Origin: Kaistella flava (ex Peng et al. 2021)
GTDB taxonomy: Bacteria > Bacteroidota > Bacteroidia > Flavobacteriales > Weeksellaceae
Length of the DNA stretch: 64,000 bases
Direction of reading: 5' to 3'
Assembly (NCBI RefSeq): GCF_015191005.1
Contig: NZ_CP040442.1
Coordinates: forward strand, 434,001-498,000
In this document: one piece after another, positions 52,595 to 61,734 of the stretch
How positions within the stretch are numbered: position 1 is the stretch's first letter
How the letters are laid out: each line of letters begins with the position of its first letter
The notes under the pieces: generated by a model
What the model was told of the DNA's origin: nothing
The model's database searches: none
What the model saw: only the letters and a program-made list of their open reading frames with translations
Program-made: the position numbers and the translations under genes

Positions 52595-52632
52595 AAAAAA
52601 AATGCCGTTTCCAGAAGAAGCGGCATTTTTTA
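52595..52632. terminator. Bidirectional terminator
   Basis: The stem AAAATGCCG...CGGCATTTTT has T-runs on both strands, between the convergent genes ending at 52584 and 52666. Confidence 0.85.
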
Positions 52633-52665
52633 TAATGGCAAATATTTAGAGTTTTTGCTAAAAAT

Positions 52666-54279
52666 TTATTTTTGCTCAGAATAATAAATGTAATAATTTT
52701 CATCAAATTTAACCGGAGCTGAAGACGATAATTTAACAGTTTGCCATTTGTAAGTTGGACTGATTTCTTGCGTTCCATTAATTCTAATCGGTAATTTTAA
52801 ATCCTTCACGATATTGGTGTAGCGGAATTTAAAAACAGTTCCAGTTTGCGAATATTCTAAAGTTGGAATTTGAGTCGTTCTTAAATATTGATCAAATACA
52901 GTAGAGAAATCAATCCCTGATTTTTCAGAAATATAATCTTCGACCTGTTTCGTAGTCACTGTTTGATGATAGAATTCTTTATTTAAACCACGTAAGATTT
53001 GTCTGAATTTCTCATCGTTATTAATGATTTGACGAATGGTGTGAATCATATTGGCACCTTTATAATACATATCGCCACTTCCTGATTTTGCGATTCCGTA
53101 AGGACCAATAATCGGCTCGTCATTTTTAATGTTTTTACGAATTCCAACTATGTATTTTTCTGCCGAAGCTTTATCCATATAATTCTCTACAAATAACGTT
53201 TCAGAATAGTTGGTGAAACTTTCATGAATCCACATATCTGCTTTGTCTTTTGCTGTGATATTATTGGCAAACCATTCATGTCCGCTTTCGTGAATGATTA
53301 TGAAATCCCAGTTTAAACCAACTCCGCTTCCAGATAAGTCACGACCTAAATAACCGTTTTCGTAATTATTTCCATAACCGACGCCACTTTGATGTTCCAT
53401 TCCCAAATAAGGAGTTTCAATCAATTTATAAGAATCTTCGTAAAAAGGATAAGGACCGAACCAATATTCAAAAGCTTTCATCATTGGTTTAACTTGCTTA
53501 AATTGTTTTTTAGCTTTATCTAAATTATAATCCAAAACCCAATAGTCCAGATCAAGCTTTCCTTTTTCTCCCGCATATTCTTCTTTAAAATTCACATATT
53601 TCCCGACATTAGGAACGATAGAGTAAAGGTTAATCGGATTCTTGACTTCCCAAGTGTAAACAATTTTATCTTTTTCTGCTTTTTTAGCAATCAATCTTCC
53701 GTTTCCTACACCCACCAAATCTTTCGGGGTAATGATTTTCAAAATCATTCCGTTATCAGGCTCATCACTCCAAAGGTCTTTTGATGGCAACCAAACCGAA
53801 GCACCAATTCCTTCCTGAGCAACCGACATCCAAGGATTTCCGTGGTCATCTTTCTTGAAAACCCAGCCACCATCCCAAGGTGCATTTTTTGCAACCGTTG
53901 GATGTCCAAAAAACTGAATCGTGAATGAATGAGTTTCTCCTTTTTTATAGTCTTTTTTTGTTTGAATGAAAATAAAATCGCCGTCGCGTTTTGAAGAATA
54001 ATGTTTGATATCAGAATCGAGTATTTTATAATTCATCGGTTGCTGTAAATCAATTTGAAATACAGGATTTTTGACGTCTTTTAAAATTTCAAAAGTAATT
54101 TTGTTCGTACCCGAAACCGATTGATCTGCAAACTTTGGTTCCACAGAAATTTCATATTTTTTGACATCCCAAAAATTTCTGAATTCAGTGTTAGAACCTT
54201 TCAGTGTATCTTGTTTTGTGAATTGCTGTGCAGAGAAAACTGCAGAGGTGAAGATAAGAAGTGCGAGCGTTTTTTTCAT
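52666..54279 (-). CDS. M1-family zinc metallopeptidase (aminopeptidase N-like)
   Basis: 537 aa from the ATG at 54279 (MKKTLALLIFTSAVFSAQQ), with a signal peptide to about residue 17. The open frame extends upstream to 54432, but that part crosses the promoter and an inverted repeat, so it is rejected. M1 motifs: GMEHQSGVGYG (GxMEN-like exopeptidase motif) and zinc HEXXH at 330-334 with a third ligand Glu353. It is likely periplasmic or outer-membrane associated. It removes N-terminal residues from peptides. It has the usual N-terminal beta domain (about 30-230). Confidence 0.93.
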   Translation of the reverse strand: MKKTLALLIFTSAVFSAQQFTKQDTLKGSNTEFRNFWDVKKYEISVEPKFADQSVSGTNKITFEILKDVKNPVFQIDLQQPMNYKILDSDIKHYSSKRDGDFIFIQTKKDYKKGETHSFTIQFFGHPTVAKNAPWDGGWVFKKDDHGNPWMSVAQEGIGASVWLPSKDLWSDEPDNGMILKIITPKDLVGVGNGRLIAKKAEKDKIVYTWEVKNPINLYSIVPNVGKYVNFKEEYAGEKGKLDLDYWVLDYNLDKAKKQFKQVKPMMKAFEYWFGPYPFYEDSYKLIETPYLGMEHQSGVGYGNNYENGYLGRDLSGSGVGLNWDFIIIHESGHEWFANNITAKDKADMWIHESFTNYSETLFVENYMDKASAEKYIVGIRKNIKNDEPIIGPYGIAKSGSGDMYYKGANMIHTIRQIINNDEKFRQILRGLNKEFYHQTVTTKQVEDYISEKSGIDFSTVFDQYLRTTQIPTLEYSQTGTVFKFRYTNIVKDLKLPIRINGTQEISPTYKWQTVKLSSSAPVKFDENYYIYYSEQK

Positions 54280-54299
54280 TTTTAAACAAATAAGTGGAG

Positions 54300-54307
54300 C
54301 AAATATA
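54300..54307 (-). promoter_or_regulatory. -7 element of the M1 peptidase gene
   Basis: The minus-strand TATATTTG lies about 20 bases before the ATG at 54279, supporting that start. Confidence 0.65.
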
Positions 54308-54379
54308 ATTATTATTTTTCTTGATGAATTTTTGATTTTGAACAAATCAGATTCGTTAAAATCAATCTTGTGGAAAAAA

Positions 54380-54508
54380 GCCACGAATTCACGAATGTTT
54401 GTCTTTAAAATCACTTGCTTAAATATTAGCAAAGGTTTTATTTAAAAAATATTGATACTACATTATTAAATTAATATCATTTTTGAAGGAAATTCGTGCA
54501 TTCGTGTC
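54380..54508. repeat. 129-bp inverted-repeat element, second copy of the GCCACGAATTCACGAAT type
   Basis: The left end is identical to that at 42658 (GCCACGAATTCACGAAT). The right end differs at 2 of 17 positions. The interior shares size and AT content, but not sequence, with the copy at 42658. Confidence 0.85.
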
Positions 54509-54573
54509 AAAAGTAATTTAGTAGGTTTAACCTGGATTTTAAATTTGGCTCGGAATATGTAGCTAAAATTCAG

Positions 54574-54581
54574 TATTTTTG
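54574..54581 (+). promoter_or_regulatory. -7 element of the glutaminyl cyclase gene
   Basis: TATTTTTG lies 14 bases before the ATG at 54596. A TTTG at 54544-54547 could be the -33 element, with a spacing on the long side. Confidence 0.6.
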
Positions 54582-54595
54582 AAAAAATTTATTTA

Positions 54596-55621
54596 ATGAA
54601 TATTAGAATTGTTTCCCTCGTTTTCGCCCTCGTCTTTCTTGTTTCTTGTAATAAAGACAGAGAGATTCTCAATACTTTGAATGACTACAATCTTTCTATG
54701 GAAAGCAAAGGTTACCATTTTGGTGATGCTTTACAGCTTCCAAAAGAGGTTACCGATAATGCGGAAAGTATTTCGATTAGTTTTGGAGATAAGGAAACTT
54801 CGAAGTTGGTGGTTGATCCAGCATTTTTTACTTTAGGAGATAATCCTGTTACTTTTAATATCAAGAAAAAAGGAGGTGAAGTTTTAAATCAAGACGCTAC
54901 CATTAATGTTTTTGCAAAAAATCCAGAAGAGAAATTAACGTACGAAATCGTAAAAGAATATCCCCACGATCCAAGTAGTTTTACGCAAGGTTTCCAAATT
55001 GATGGGAATACTATTTATGAATCTGACGGCCAAATGGGTGAGTCAAGAATTTGGAAATATACTTTAGGAACTACAACTCCTATCGCCGAAACTAAACAAG
55101 CTGATGATGTTTTCTCTGAAGGTTGTGCGATTGTAGGTGATAAAATCTACCAATTGACTTGGAGAAATAAAAAAGGTTTTGTGTACGATAAAAATTCTTT
55201 AAAATTGTTAAGTGAATTTGCTTATCCAAATGTGATGGGCGAAGGTTGGGGTTTAACTTATGATGGCAAAAATTTGATCGCTTCTGACGGAACAAAAAAC
55301 ATTTATTTCCTTGATGTTAATGATCCTTCAAAAATGGTTCGCTATATTTCTGTAGCAGGAAATACCGAAGCTTATGACCAAGTAAATGAATTGGAATATC
55401 ACAAAGGATTCATCTATGCTAATGTTTGGCAGAAACCAATTATCATTAAAATAAACCCAGCAAATGGGGAAGTGGTAGGAAAATTCGATTTTACTGAAAT
55501 TGCAAAACTTAATACCAAAGATGACACCAACGACGTATTAAACGGAATCGCTTTCAAAGGTGATAATATGTTGATTACCGGAAAATTATGGTCTAAGATT
55601 TATGAAGTTTCGATAAAATAA
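54596..55621 (+). CDS. Glutaminyl-peptide cyclotransferase (lipoprotein)
   Basis: 341 aa. The lipoprotein signal ends in LVSC (Cys18). A beta domain (about 30-110) precedes the glutamine cyclotransferase beta-propeller (about 115-341): LTYEIVKEYPHDPSSFTQGFQIDGNTIYESDG, KIYQLTWRNKKGFVYDKNSL and EGWGLTYDGKNLIASDGT, then VNELEYHKGFIYANVW and VLNGIAFKG. The enzyme converts N-terminal glutamine to pyroglutamate and is of the plant/bacterial propeller type. It is predicted to sit in the outer membrane, facing the periplasm. The next gene starts 4 bases after the stop. Confidence 0.94.
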   Translation: MNIRIVSLVFALVFLVSCNKDREILNTLNDYNLSMESKGYHFGDALQLPKEVTDNAESISISFGDKETSKLVVDPAFFTLGDNPVTFNIKKKGGEVLNQDATINVFAKNPEEKLTYEIVKEYPHDPSSFTQGFQIDGNTIYESDGQMGESRIWKYTLGTTTPIAETKQADDVFSEGCAIVGDKIYQLTWRNKKGFVYDKNSLKLLSEFAYPNVMGEGWGLTYDGKNLIASDGTKNIYFLDVNDPSKMVRYISVAGNTEAYDQVNELEYHKGFIYANVWQKPIIIKINPANGEVVGKFDFTEIAKLNTKDDTNDVLNGIAFKGDNMLITGKLWSKIYEVSIK

Positions 55622-55625
55622 ATCA

Positions 55626-56408
55626 ATGCTAAAAATTGCTAAAATTTTATGCTTGTTTTTATTTTGTTCATTATCTGCGCAGAGAACGCTTACGTTTGAT
55701 ACGTTAAGATTAGGAACGGCGAAAGATCTTCTCGCAGATGATTACGGCAATATTTACCTTTATCAAAACAAAGATTTTAGTTTTACCAAATACGATTCTC
55801 TGGGAAATCAGAAAGCCAAGTTAATGTTGACTTTGCCTTTCCGAATTCAATCGGTTCAAAATCCTTTAAATATTCCATCTTTTTCTGAAAATGCTCAGGA
55901 ATTAAAGTTTTTTGATCAAAATTTAAATCAGATTCAAACCATTAATTTCCGACAGAAATTTGGGTTTATCAGAATGGCGTACGTTGAAGATTTGCAACAA
56001 GCCTGGCTGTTGGATGAAAGCACGAAGCGTTTAATTCAATATAATTTCCGTGACGACCGGGTAATTAATACTTTTCCCTTTAATCTCAATTTTGATAATT
56101 TAGTCGACCTTTTAGTTTTCGAAAAAAAGGTTTATTTTTTATACAAAGATCATTTGTCGATTTATAATTTTAAATCAGATAAAATGGCAGAATTTGTTTT
56201 GGAAGATGCTAGAAAGCTTCGTCGGGAAAACGATCAAGTATTGATTATTACCCAAAATAAAATTCAGAAAATAAAGCCGCAAACTTTAGAAACTATTTTT
56301 AAGGCTGACAATTCACAAATTGTGGATAAAAACACAGCTTCTTATTTTGTTATCAAAGGGAACAAACTTTATCTTTACCCCATCGAAAAAGAGGTCGAAA
56401 TTAAATAA
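55626..56408 (+). CDS. Unknown secreted propeller-like protein, 260 aa
   Basis: Signal peptide about 1-18 (MLKIAKILCLFLFCSLSAQ). The body has repeats resembling propeller blades (DDYGNIYLYQNKDFSFTKYDSLGNQ; FDNLVDLLVFEKKVYFLYKDHLSIYNF), with no catalytic residue pattern recognised. It is directly downstream of the cyclase (4-base gap), so it is in the same operon. A role beside it in periplasmic or envelope processing is possible but not shown. Confidence 0.72.
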   Translation: MLKIAKILCLFLFCSLSAQRTLTFDTLRLGTAKDLLADDYGNIYLYQNKDFSFTKYDSLGNQKAKLMLTLPFRIQSVQNPLNIPSFSENAQELKFFDQNLNQIQTINFRQKFGFIRMAYVEDLQQAWLLDESTKRLIQYNFRDDRVINTFPFNLNFDNLVDLLVFEKKVYFLYKDHLSIYNFKSDKMAEFVLEDARKLRRENDQVLIITQNKIQKIKPQTLETIFKADNSQIVDKNTASYFVIKGNKLYLYPIEKEVEIK

Positions 56409-56444
56409 CAATTTTTCTTTTAGTTGAATAATAAAAGTTTTAAA

Positions 56445-56586
56445 TTTTAACCGCAAAAGGGGCAAAAGAAAGATATGAAAAGTAGCATCTTAAAAGATTG
56501 CAAAAAGTAAAAATATATTTTATTACATTTTGCAATCTTTTGAATGTTTGATGAACATAAAACTTTTGTGACTATTGCGGTTAAAA
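56445..56586. repeat. 142-bp inverted-repeat element with nested hairpin
   Basis: Ends TTTTAACCGCAAAAGGGGCA... and ...TGACTATTGCGGTTAAAA match at about 20 of 24 positions as inverted repeats. A nested pair AAAAGATTGCAAAA/TTTTGCAATCTTTT lies inside. The left end resembles that of the element at 44327. Confidence 0.88.
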
Positions 56587-56657
56587 AAGATTACTAATAA
56601 TTTAATTCACCGACTTTTTCGAAAATAAATTACTGATCCATTAAATAAAATTTAGAA

Positions 56658-57272
56658 ATGCACATTGCGGTAACAGGAAATATCGGCGCGGGAAAAACTA
56701 CTTTAACTACTATGTTGTCAAAACATTACGGTTGGGAAGCGCAATTTGAAGATGTAGATCACAATCCTTATTTAGAGGATTTTTATGCCGATATGAGCAA
56801 ATGGAGTTTTGCCTTACAGATTTATTTTTTGGGAAGTAGATTTCGTCAGGTAAAGGAAATCAGAGATAGTGGGAAAAATATCATCCAGGATCGTACGATT
56901 TATGAAGATGCTCATATTTTCGCGGAAAATCTTAACGATATGAATTTGCTTACTGATCGTGATTTTGCCAATTATTCATCGGTTTTTAATTTGATGAAGA
57001 GTTTTGTTTCGGCACCTGATTTGTTGATTTATTTAAAATCGGACGTTCCGAATTTGGTAAAGAAAATTTACAAAAGAGGACGTGATTATGAAGCTTCAAT
57101 TTCTATTGACTATCTTTCTAAACTGAATCAGAAATATGAAAGTTGGATTTCTGAGTACAGTGAAGGCAAATTATTAATCATTGAAGTTGATGATTTGGAC
57201 TTCGTGGAAAGACCTGAAGATTTCGGTCATATTCTTGAAAGGATTGAAACCGAATTACATGGATTATTTTAA
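56658..57272 (+). CDS. Deoxynucleoside kinase
   Basis: 204 aa. P-loop GNIGAGKT at about 7-14. The DRTIYEDAHIF motif (DRS-type) is at about 76-86. The lid arginine-rich KRGRDYEASISIDYL is typical of the dNK family (dGK/dCK/dAK related). It phosphorylates deoxynucleosides in salvage. Length normal. It is followed by the ArsC-like gene 84 bases later. Confidence 0.94.
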   Translation: MHIAVTGNIGAGKTTLTTMLSKHYGWEAQFEDVDHNPYLEDFYADMSKWSFALQIYFLGSRFRQVKEIRDSGKNIIQDRTIYEDAHIFAENLNDMNLLTDRDFANYSSVFNLMKSFVSAPDLLIYLKSDVPNLVKKIYKRGRDYEASISIDYLSKLNQKYESWISEYSEGKLLIIEVDDLDFVERPEDFGHILERIETELHGLF

Positions 57273-57355
57273 TGATGCATTTAATAATGAAGAGTAATAA
57301 TCCGATTTTTCGAGTAAGTCTGAAATAGAACAATCAACCTTTTAAATTGAAAAAA

Positions 57356-57703
57356 ATGATTAAAATTCTTCATAATAATTCCTGTTCAAAAAGTCGTGGT
57401 ATTTTAGAATATCTCGATGAAAATGGCGTTGCTTTTGAAATTATTGATATCATTAATCAACCATTAAGTGAAATGGAACTTCGCACGGTTTTGAAGAAGC
57501 TTCACTGTCCAGTGAAAGATTTGGTAAGAACCAATGAGAAGCTTTATAAGGAACAATTTGGCGATAAAAACTTAGGCGATGACGATTTAATTCAAATGCT
57601 ATTGCAGAATCCAGAACTGATTCAGAGACCGATTATCATTAAAGGTTCGGTCGCAATGATTGGTCGCCCGATTGAAAATGTAAAGTTTTTTCTTGAAAAA
57701 TGA
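57356..57703 (+). CDS. ArsC-family glutaredoxin-like protein (arsenate-reductase fold)
   Basis: 115 aa from the ATG at 57356; an in-frame TTG at 57347 is less likely. The thioredoxin-like fold has the catalytic Cys in HNNSCSKSRGILEYLDENG, with the Arg-Pro motif later (LIQRPIIIKGSVAMIGRP). It is of the ArsC/Spx/YffB class; an arsenate role cannot be distinguished from a general one here. There is no ars operon nearby. Confidence 0.85.
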   Translation: MIKILHNNSCSKSRGILEYLDENGVAFEIIDIINQPLSEMELRTVLKKLHCPVKDLVRTNEKLYKEQFGDKNLGDDDLIQMLLQNPELIQRPIIIKGSVAMIGRPIENVKFFLEK

Positions 57704-57707
57704 TAAG

Positions 57708-57850
57708 TTGTGAATTTCTGAAGAGTGAATTTGCTTCGCAGTGAATTTTTTTAAGTCAATTACTAAAGAGTGAATTTCTTCGAGTGAATTAAATTGATTA
57801 TTCACATTTCATCGAAAAAATTCACCATTCACCTGCAAAGCAGAATTTAC
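57708..57850. repeat. GTGAATT-type simple repeats with inverted arms
   Basis: The GTGAATTT word recurs (about 57711, 57726, 57740, 57769, 57782), then TTCACATTTC and TTCACCATTCACCTG as the reverse form near 57801-57836. The two orientations can pair. It separates the convergent ArsC-like and epimerase genes. Similar words (TTCACCATTCACC) recur at 62090-62240. Confidence 0.75.
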
Positions 57851-57854
57851 ATTT

Positions 57855-58748
57855 TCAGAGTAAATTTTTAAAAGCCTTATCAAGCTCAGCATATTTAAAA
57901 TCAAATCCCTGTGATTTGATTTTTTTGTTATCTGCCCGCGTTCCTTCTAAAATAATAGAACTCATTTCACCGAAAATAGATTTCATGATATATATAGGAA
58001 CATTAAAAGGGAGAAAAAATTTGTTTGCAGCTTTTGCCAGTTTTTTCATGAATTCTTTATTCGTCGGCACTTCATCAGCAACGGCATTATATTTTCCGTT
58101 CATTGCTGAATTTTCGACTGCAGTTACATAGATGTTTACCAAATCATCAATGTGAATCCAGTTCATCCATTGTTTACCGGAACCAACTCCTGATGCAATA
58201 TTCAAATCAACGGTTTTCTTCAACATCGGAAACGCACCGCCTTTTTTTGACAAAACAACTGCTGTTCTTAAACAAACAACTCTGTCTGAAATTTTTGAAA
58301 ACTGATCTGCGGCATTTTCCCATTGGTCACAAAGTTTAGCGAGAAAGTCATTGTGTACAATTCCGGATTCTTCAGTGAGAATCTGGTCAGAAGTAAAAGT
58401 TCCATAATAATTAATCCCTGAAGAAGAAATGAATGATTTCAAATGAATTGCTTTTTTCCCGCAATAGTCAAAGAGTAAATTCGCAGAGTCGATTCTACTG
58501 GAATACAGTTCTTTTTTATAATCGTCCGTCCATCTTTCGCTAATGTTTGCACCCGCCAAATGAATGATACAATCTAAATTTTCAAACGCTTTATCGTCAA
58601 TTTCTTTTTCAGCAACATTCCAGTAGAATTCATTTTCTTCCTCACTTTTTGAGCGGGTTAAAATTCTTACAATATGTTGATGTTCCTGAAGTTTCTTGAC
58701 TAAAGAGCTTCCGACCAATCCAGTTCCTCCGGTGATTAAAATATTCAT
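57855..58748 (-). CDS. TIGR01777-family NAD-dependent epimerase (SDR39U1-like)
   Basis: 297 aa. Rossmann GGTGLVGSSLVKKL at 7-20. TIGR01777 features: the IIHLAGANISERWTDDYKKELYSSRID block at about 61-87, and SSGINYYG (Tyr/Lys site). The C-terminal region has the family's DUF1731-like end with a truncated match. Family members are often linked to cell division or cofactor roles; activity undefined. The DUF493 gene ends 8 bases upstream, so it is the second gene of an operon. Confidence 0.92.
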   Translation of the reverse strand: MNILITGGTGLVGSSLVKKLQEHQHIVRILTRSKSEEENEFYWNVAEKEIDDKAFENLDCIIHLAGANISERWTDDYKKELYSSRIDSANLLFDYCGKKAIHLKSFISSSGINYYGTFTSDQILTEESGIVHNDFLAKLCDQWENAADQFSKISDRVVCLRTAVVLSKKGGAFPMLKKTVDLNIASGVGSGKQWMNWIHIDDLVNIYVTAVENSAMNGKYNAVADEVPTNKEFMKKLAKAANKFFLPFNVPIYIMKSIFGEMSSIILEGTRADNKKIKSQGFDFKYAELDKAFKNLL

Positions 58749-58756
58749 ATTGTTAT

Positions 58757-59065
58757 TTAAAGAGACATTACGCCTTCGATTTCGCCCACTTTTTTGTAGA
58801 TGTCAATCACCTGTTCAGCGTCAAGTACAAAAGCGGTGATGCTTAGCGAAGTATATTTTGCATTTTTGCTGTCTCGTGTTGTCAGTGTAAATTTCATATC
58901 ATCAAACACGCGATAAATTTCGGTGATCTTTTTTTCTTCATTTATAACAATGAATTTAAAAGGATAATCCTCCGGGAAATTATGGTTGTGTTCTAATTTT
59001 TCTTTTAAAGAAGCGTAGAAATCTTCAGGGCTTTTATGATCTTCGTTTTCAATAATATTAGCCAT
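58757..59065 (-). CDS. DUF493 family protein (YbeD-like)
   Basis: 102 aa. It matches the YbeD/DUF493 ACT-like fold: FYASLKEKLEHNHNFPEDYPFKFIVI near the start, YTSLSITAFVLDAEQVIDIYKKVGEIEGVMSL at the end. It is probably cytoplasmic and regulatory with an unknown ligand. First gene before the TIGR01777 epimerase, 8 bases apart. Confidence 0.9.
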   Translation of the reverse strand: MANIIENEDHKSPEDFYASLKEKLEHNHNFPEDYPFKFIVINEEKKITEIYRVFDDMKFTLTTRDSKNAKYTSLSITAFVLDAEQVIDIYKKVGEIEGVMSL

Positions 59066-59135
59066 ATTACATTTGTTTTGAGTTAAAAAAAATTCCGGCC
59101 TAAACCGGAATTCAAAGATAGTTAAATATATTTTT

Positions 59136-59819
59136 TTATCTCACTCCGTTGAGCGAATTTAGAATCGTAGTTGCGTTTTGTTGTTCGTGACTTTCAATAA
59201 TATTAAAAAGTCCGTTCACCATTTGCTGAGCAGCAAAATTACTGATCCCACTTGTTGCCAAATTATTCGAATTTTGTCCTCCAAAAATACTTCCTAATAT
59301 ATTGGTTCCTGCTAAGGCTGAATTTAAAGATTGAACCAATCCGAACTCATTAAGCTTTGCATCAACTTTCGGAGCGATTGCGGCCATTAATTGAGCGGAT
59401 GTTCTTTCTTTTAAAATCTGTGTCGCAGCGCCACTTCCTCCTTGTACAATTCTCGCGGCATCTTCGGCAGTTAATGAATTCACGGCATTCACCAAAATTG
59501 GTCTGGAAGTATCCACTGTAAACGCCGCTGCTTGAGCAATATATTGTTTTTCCTTTTGAACCAAATTATTTAGACCCAATTTCTGCAAAGTATTATTGAT
59601 ATCTCTCAATTGCTGCGGTAAAGCTGCATCAATCAGCTGATTCGCTAAGAAACTGTCTTGGTTGCTAAAGATGTTTAAACCTTTTGTAATTCCTCCTAAT
59701 AAAATTTGTTTTAAAACAGTTAAGCCAATGCTGGACGTTGCTATCGCCATACAGGATTGTGTAGTAGTTCCGATTGTTGCGATGGCCATCGTCGCTACTA
59801 AAATTGTATTTTTTGTCAT
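59136..59819 (-). CDS. DUF4197 family lipoprotein
   Basis: 227 aa. Lipoprotein signal MTKNTILVATMAIATIGTTTQSC with Cys23. DUF4197 features: GGITKGLNIFSNQDSFLANQLIDAALPQQLRDINNTLQKLGLNNLV, then VNSLTAEDAARIVQGGSGAATQILKERTSAQLMAAIAPKV. The family is helical and envelope-located, with unknown function. Single gene. The gap to the 60181 gene (59820-60180, 361 bases) has only a terminator-like hairpin. Confidence 0.88.
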   Translation of the reverse strand: MTKNTILVATMAIATIGTTTQSCMAIATSSIGLTVLKQILLGGITKGLNIFSNQDSFLANQLIDAALPQQLRDINNTLQKLGLNNLVQKEKQYIAQAAAFTVDTSRPILVNAVNSLTAEDAARIVQGGSGAATQILKERTSAQLMAAIAPKVDAKLNEFGLVQSLNSALAGTNILGSIFGGQNSNNLATSGISNFAAQQMVNGLFNIIESHEQQNATTILNSLNGVR

Positions 59820-60098
59820 GATGATTCTTTTTAATTAATGTTTTTACCATTTCCAAATAGCAAGCCAAAATACGCTGTTAATCAACAAAATCAATATTTT
59901 ATTGTAAAGTATTAAAAAAAAGGGGATAGGGTGAAAAAATACACCTCTTAATATTTTTATTCAAGATGTTAAATTTTATATCGTTCAATTATAATATCAT
60001 TATGAAAAAGAGGAGTATGTATTATGTTATGCACTGATTATGAGCAAGTAAGGACTTTAAAAATCAATTCGAAGAAGTTAAATAGAAATTATCGATAG

Positions 60099-60133
60099 TA
60101 CCGTTTTCAAAATTAATGAAAGCGGTTTTTTTT
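60099..60133 (+). terminator. Terminator-like hairpin before the glutamate-synthase-like gene
   Basis: TACCGTTTTC...GAAAGCGGTTTTTTTT lies about 48-80 bases before the start at 60181 and would end transcripts entering from the left, or act as an attenuator. No upstream plus-strand gene is close. Confidence 0.6.
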
Positions 60134-60180
60134 GTCCACTTATTATTATTATTTTTGGGCCATAAAATAAAAAATTTATA

Positions 60181-61701
60181 ATGAGAGAAAAATTCATTAG
60201 GTGGGGACTTGTACTTCTGTTGGTAACATGGGCAATATCTATATTGATTAAGACCCATTATTGGATCCCAATTCTGCTTACTTGTATTTATATATTGGGA
60301 CTTTATAATAGTTTCCAGACCAAACATGCAATTTTAAGGAACTTTCCGGTATTAGGATATTTCCGATATTTCTTCGAAGAGATTTCACCAGAGATGCAGC
60401 AGTATTTCATCGAGAGAGAAACCGATGGAAAACCTTTCCCAAGAAACGAACGTTCTGCGGCTTATAGAAGAGCTAAAAATATTAGTGATACTGTTCCTTT
60501 CGGGACACAACTTGAAATCAATAATAGAAAGTACGAAGGAATAAAACATTCCATTTATGCTAAATCGCCAGGTGAGGAATTACCAAGGGTATTAGTTGGG
60601 GGCGATCAATGTACGCAGAAATATAATGCGTCACTGTTTAATATCTCAGCAATGAGTTTTGGATCATTAAGTGACCGTGCTCAGATGGCTTTGAACAGAG
60701 GTGCAAAAAAAGGTGGTTTTTATCACAATACCGGAGAAGGAGGAATTTCACCTTATCACTTAGAAGGTGGTGATTTATGCTGGCAAATCGGAACAGGATA
60801 TTTCGGTTGTAGAGACGATCATGGTCGTTTTTCACCAGAAATTTTTAAGAAAAACGTTTCACTTCCTGCGGTGAAGATGATTGAAATAAAAATTTCTCAA
60901 GGAGCAAAACCGGGACATGGTGGTGTATTACCAGCTTCTAAAAACACTCCTGAAATTGCCGCGATTCGGCACGTGCAACCGGGAATGACGATTATTTCTC
61001 CGCCATCTCACTCTGCGTTTTCTGATGCTGCCGGATTATTGAGATTCGTGCAACAGTTAAGAGAACTTTCAGACGGAAAACCAGTTGGATTCAAATTATG
61101 TATTGGTGATACCAGAGAGTTTGAAGATATCTGTGCACAAATGAATGTATTGAAAATCTATCCGGATTTCATTACCGTTGATGGAGCAGAAGGAGGAACA
61201 GGAGCGGCGCCACCAGAATTTTCTGATGGAGTAGGAATGCCTTTAGAGCCTTCATTAATCTTTGTCAACAGAACTTTAACTAATTTCAACGTTAGAGATA
61301 AATTGAAAGTTATCGCAAGTGGTAAAGTATTGACTTCCCTTGATATCTTGCGTGCCATTGCTATGGGTGCAGATATGTGTAACAACGCGAGAGGATTTAT
61401 GTTTGCTTTAGGATGTATTCAGGCGCTAAGATGTAATACCAATACTTGTCCTACTGGAGTTGCGACTCAAGACAAAATGCTTATTAAAGGATTAGATGTA
61501 ACCGATAAGAGCGAAAGAGTATACCACTTCCATAAAAACACATTGCGTACGTGTAATGAGCTTATTGGAGCTGCAGGAAAGACTTCTTACAGTGAAGTTG
61601 ATGCAAGTATGTTTATGCGTGGAGACGAGTTCGAGCATCTTGCCGATTATTACTTCCCGGACATTTTAGGAAATGTAAAAACACCGGTTGGTAAATATTA
61701 A
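60181..61701 (+). CDS. FMN-binding glutamate-synthase-family protein with two N-terminal membrane helices
   Basis: 506 aa. Residues about 7-46 hold two hydrophobic segments (WGLVLLLVTWAISILI and WIPILLTCIYILGLYNSF). The rest is the central GltB-type FMN domain: GGFYHNTGEGGISPYHLEGGDLCWQIGTGYFGCR, SQGAKPGHGGVLPASK, DFITVDGAEGGTGAAPPEF and the Fe-S binding Cys triad in GCIQALRCNTNTCPTG. The amidotransferase and FAD partner domains of glutamate synthase are lacking, so it is a stand-alone GltS-like oxidoreductase of undefined substrate. It has a terminator but no operon partner. Confidence 0.9.
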   Translation: MREKFIRWGLVLLLVTWAISILIKTHYWIPILLTCIYILGLYNSFQTKHAILRNFPVLGYFRYFFEEISPEMQQYFIERETDGKPFPRNERSAAYRRAKNISDTVPFGTQLEINNRKYEGIKHSIYAKSPGEELPRVLVGGDQCTQKYNASLFNISAMSFGSLSDRAQMALNRGAKKGGFYHNTGEGGISPYHLEGGDLCWQIGTGYFGCRDDHGRFSPEIFKKNVSLPAVKMIEIKISQGAKPGHGGVLPASKNTPEIAAIRHVQPGMTIISPPSHSAFSDAAGLLRFVQQLRELSDGKPVGFKLCIGDTREFEDICAQMNVLKIYPDFITVDGAEGGTGAAPPEFSDGVGMPLEPSLIFVNRTLTNFNVRDKLKVIASGKVLTSLDILRAIAMGADMCNNARGFMFALGCIQALRCNTNTCPTGVATQDKMLIKGLDVTDKSERVYHFHKNTLRTCNELIGAAGKTSYSEVDASMFMRGDEFEHLADYYFPDILGNVKTPVGKY

Positions 61702-61734
61702 AATTTACAAGACAATCGATTATCATAAAATTAA

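Noticed and set aside
54280..54432. Upstream extension of the M1 peptidase
   Set aside because: It crosses a -7 promoter box and part of an inverted-repeat element; the signal peptide starts at 54279.
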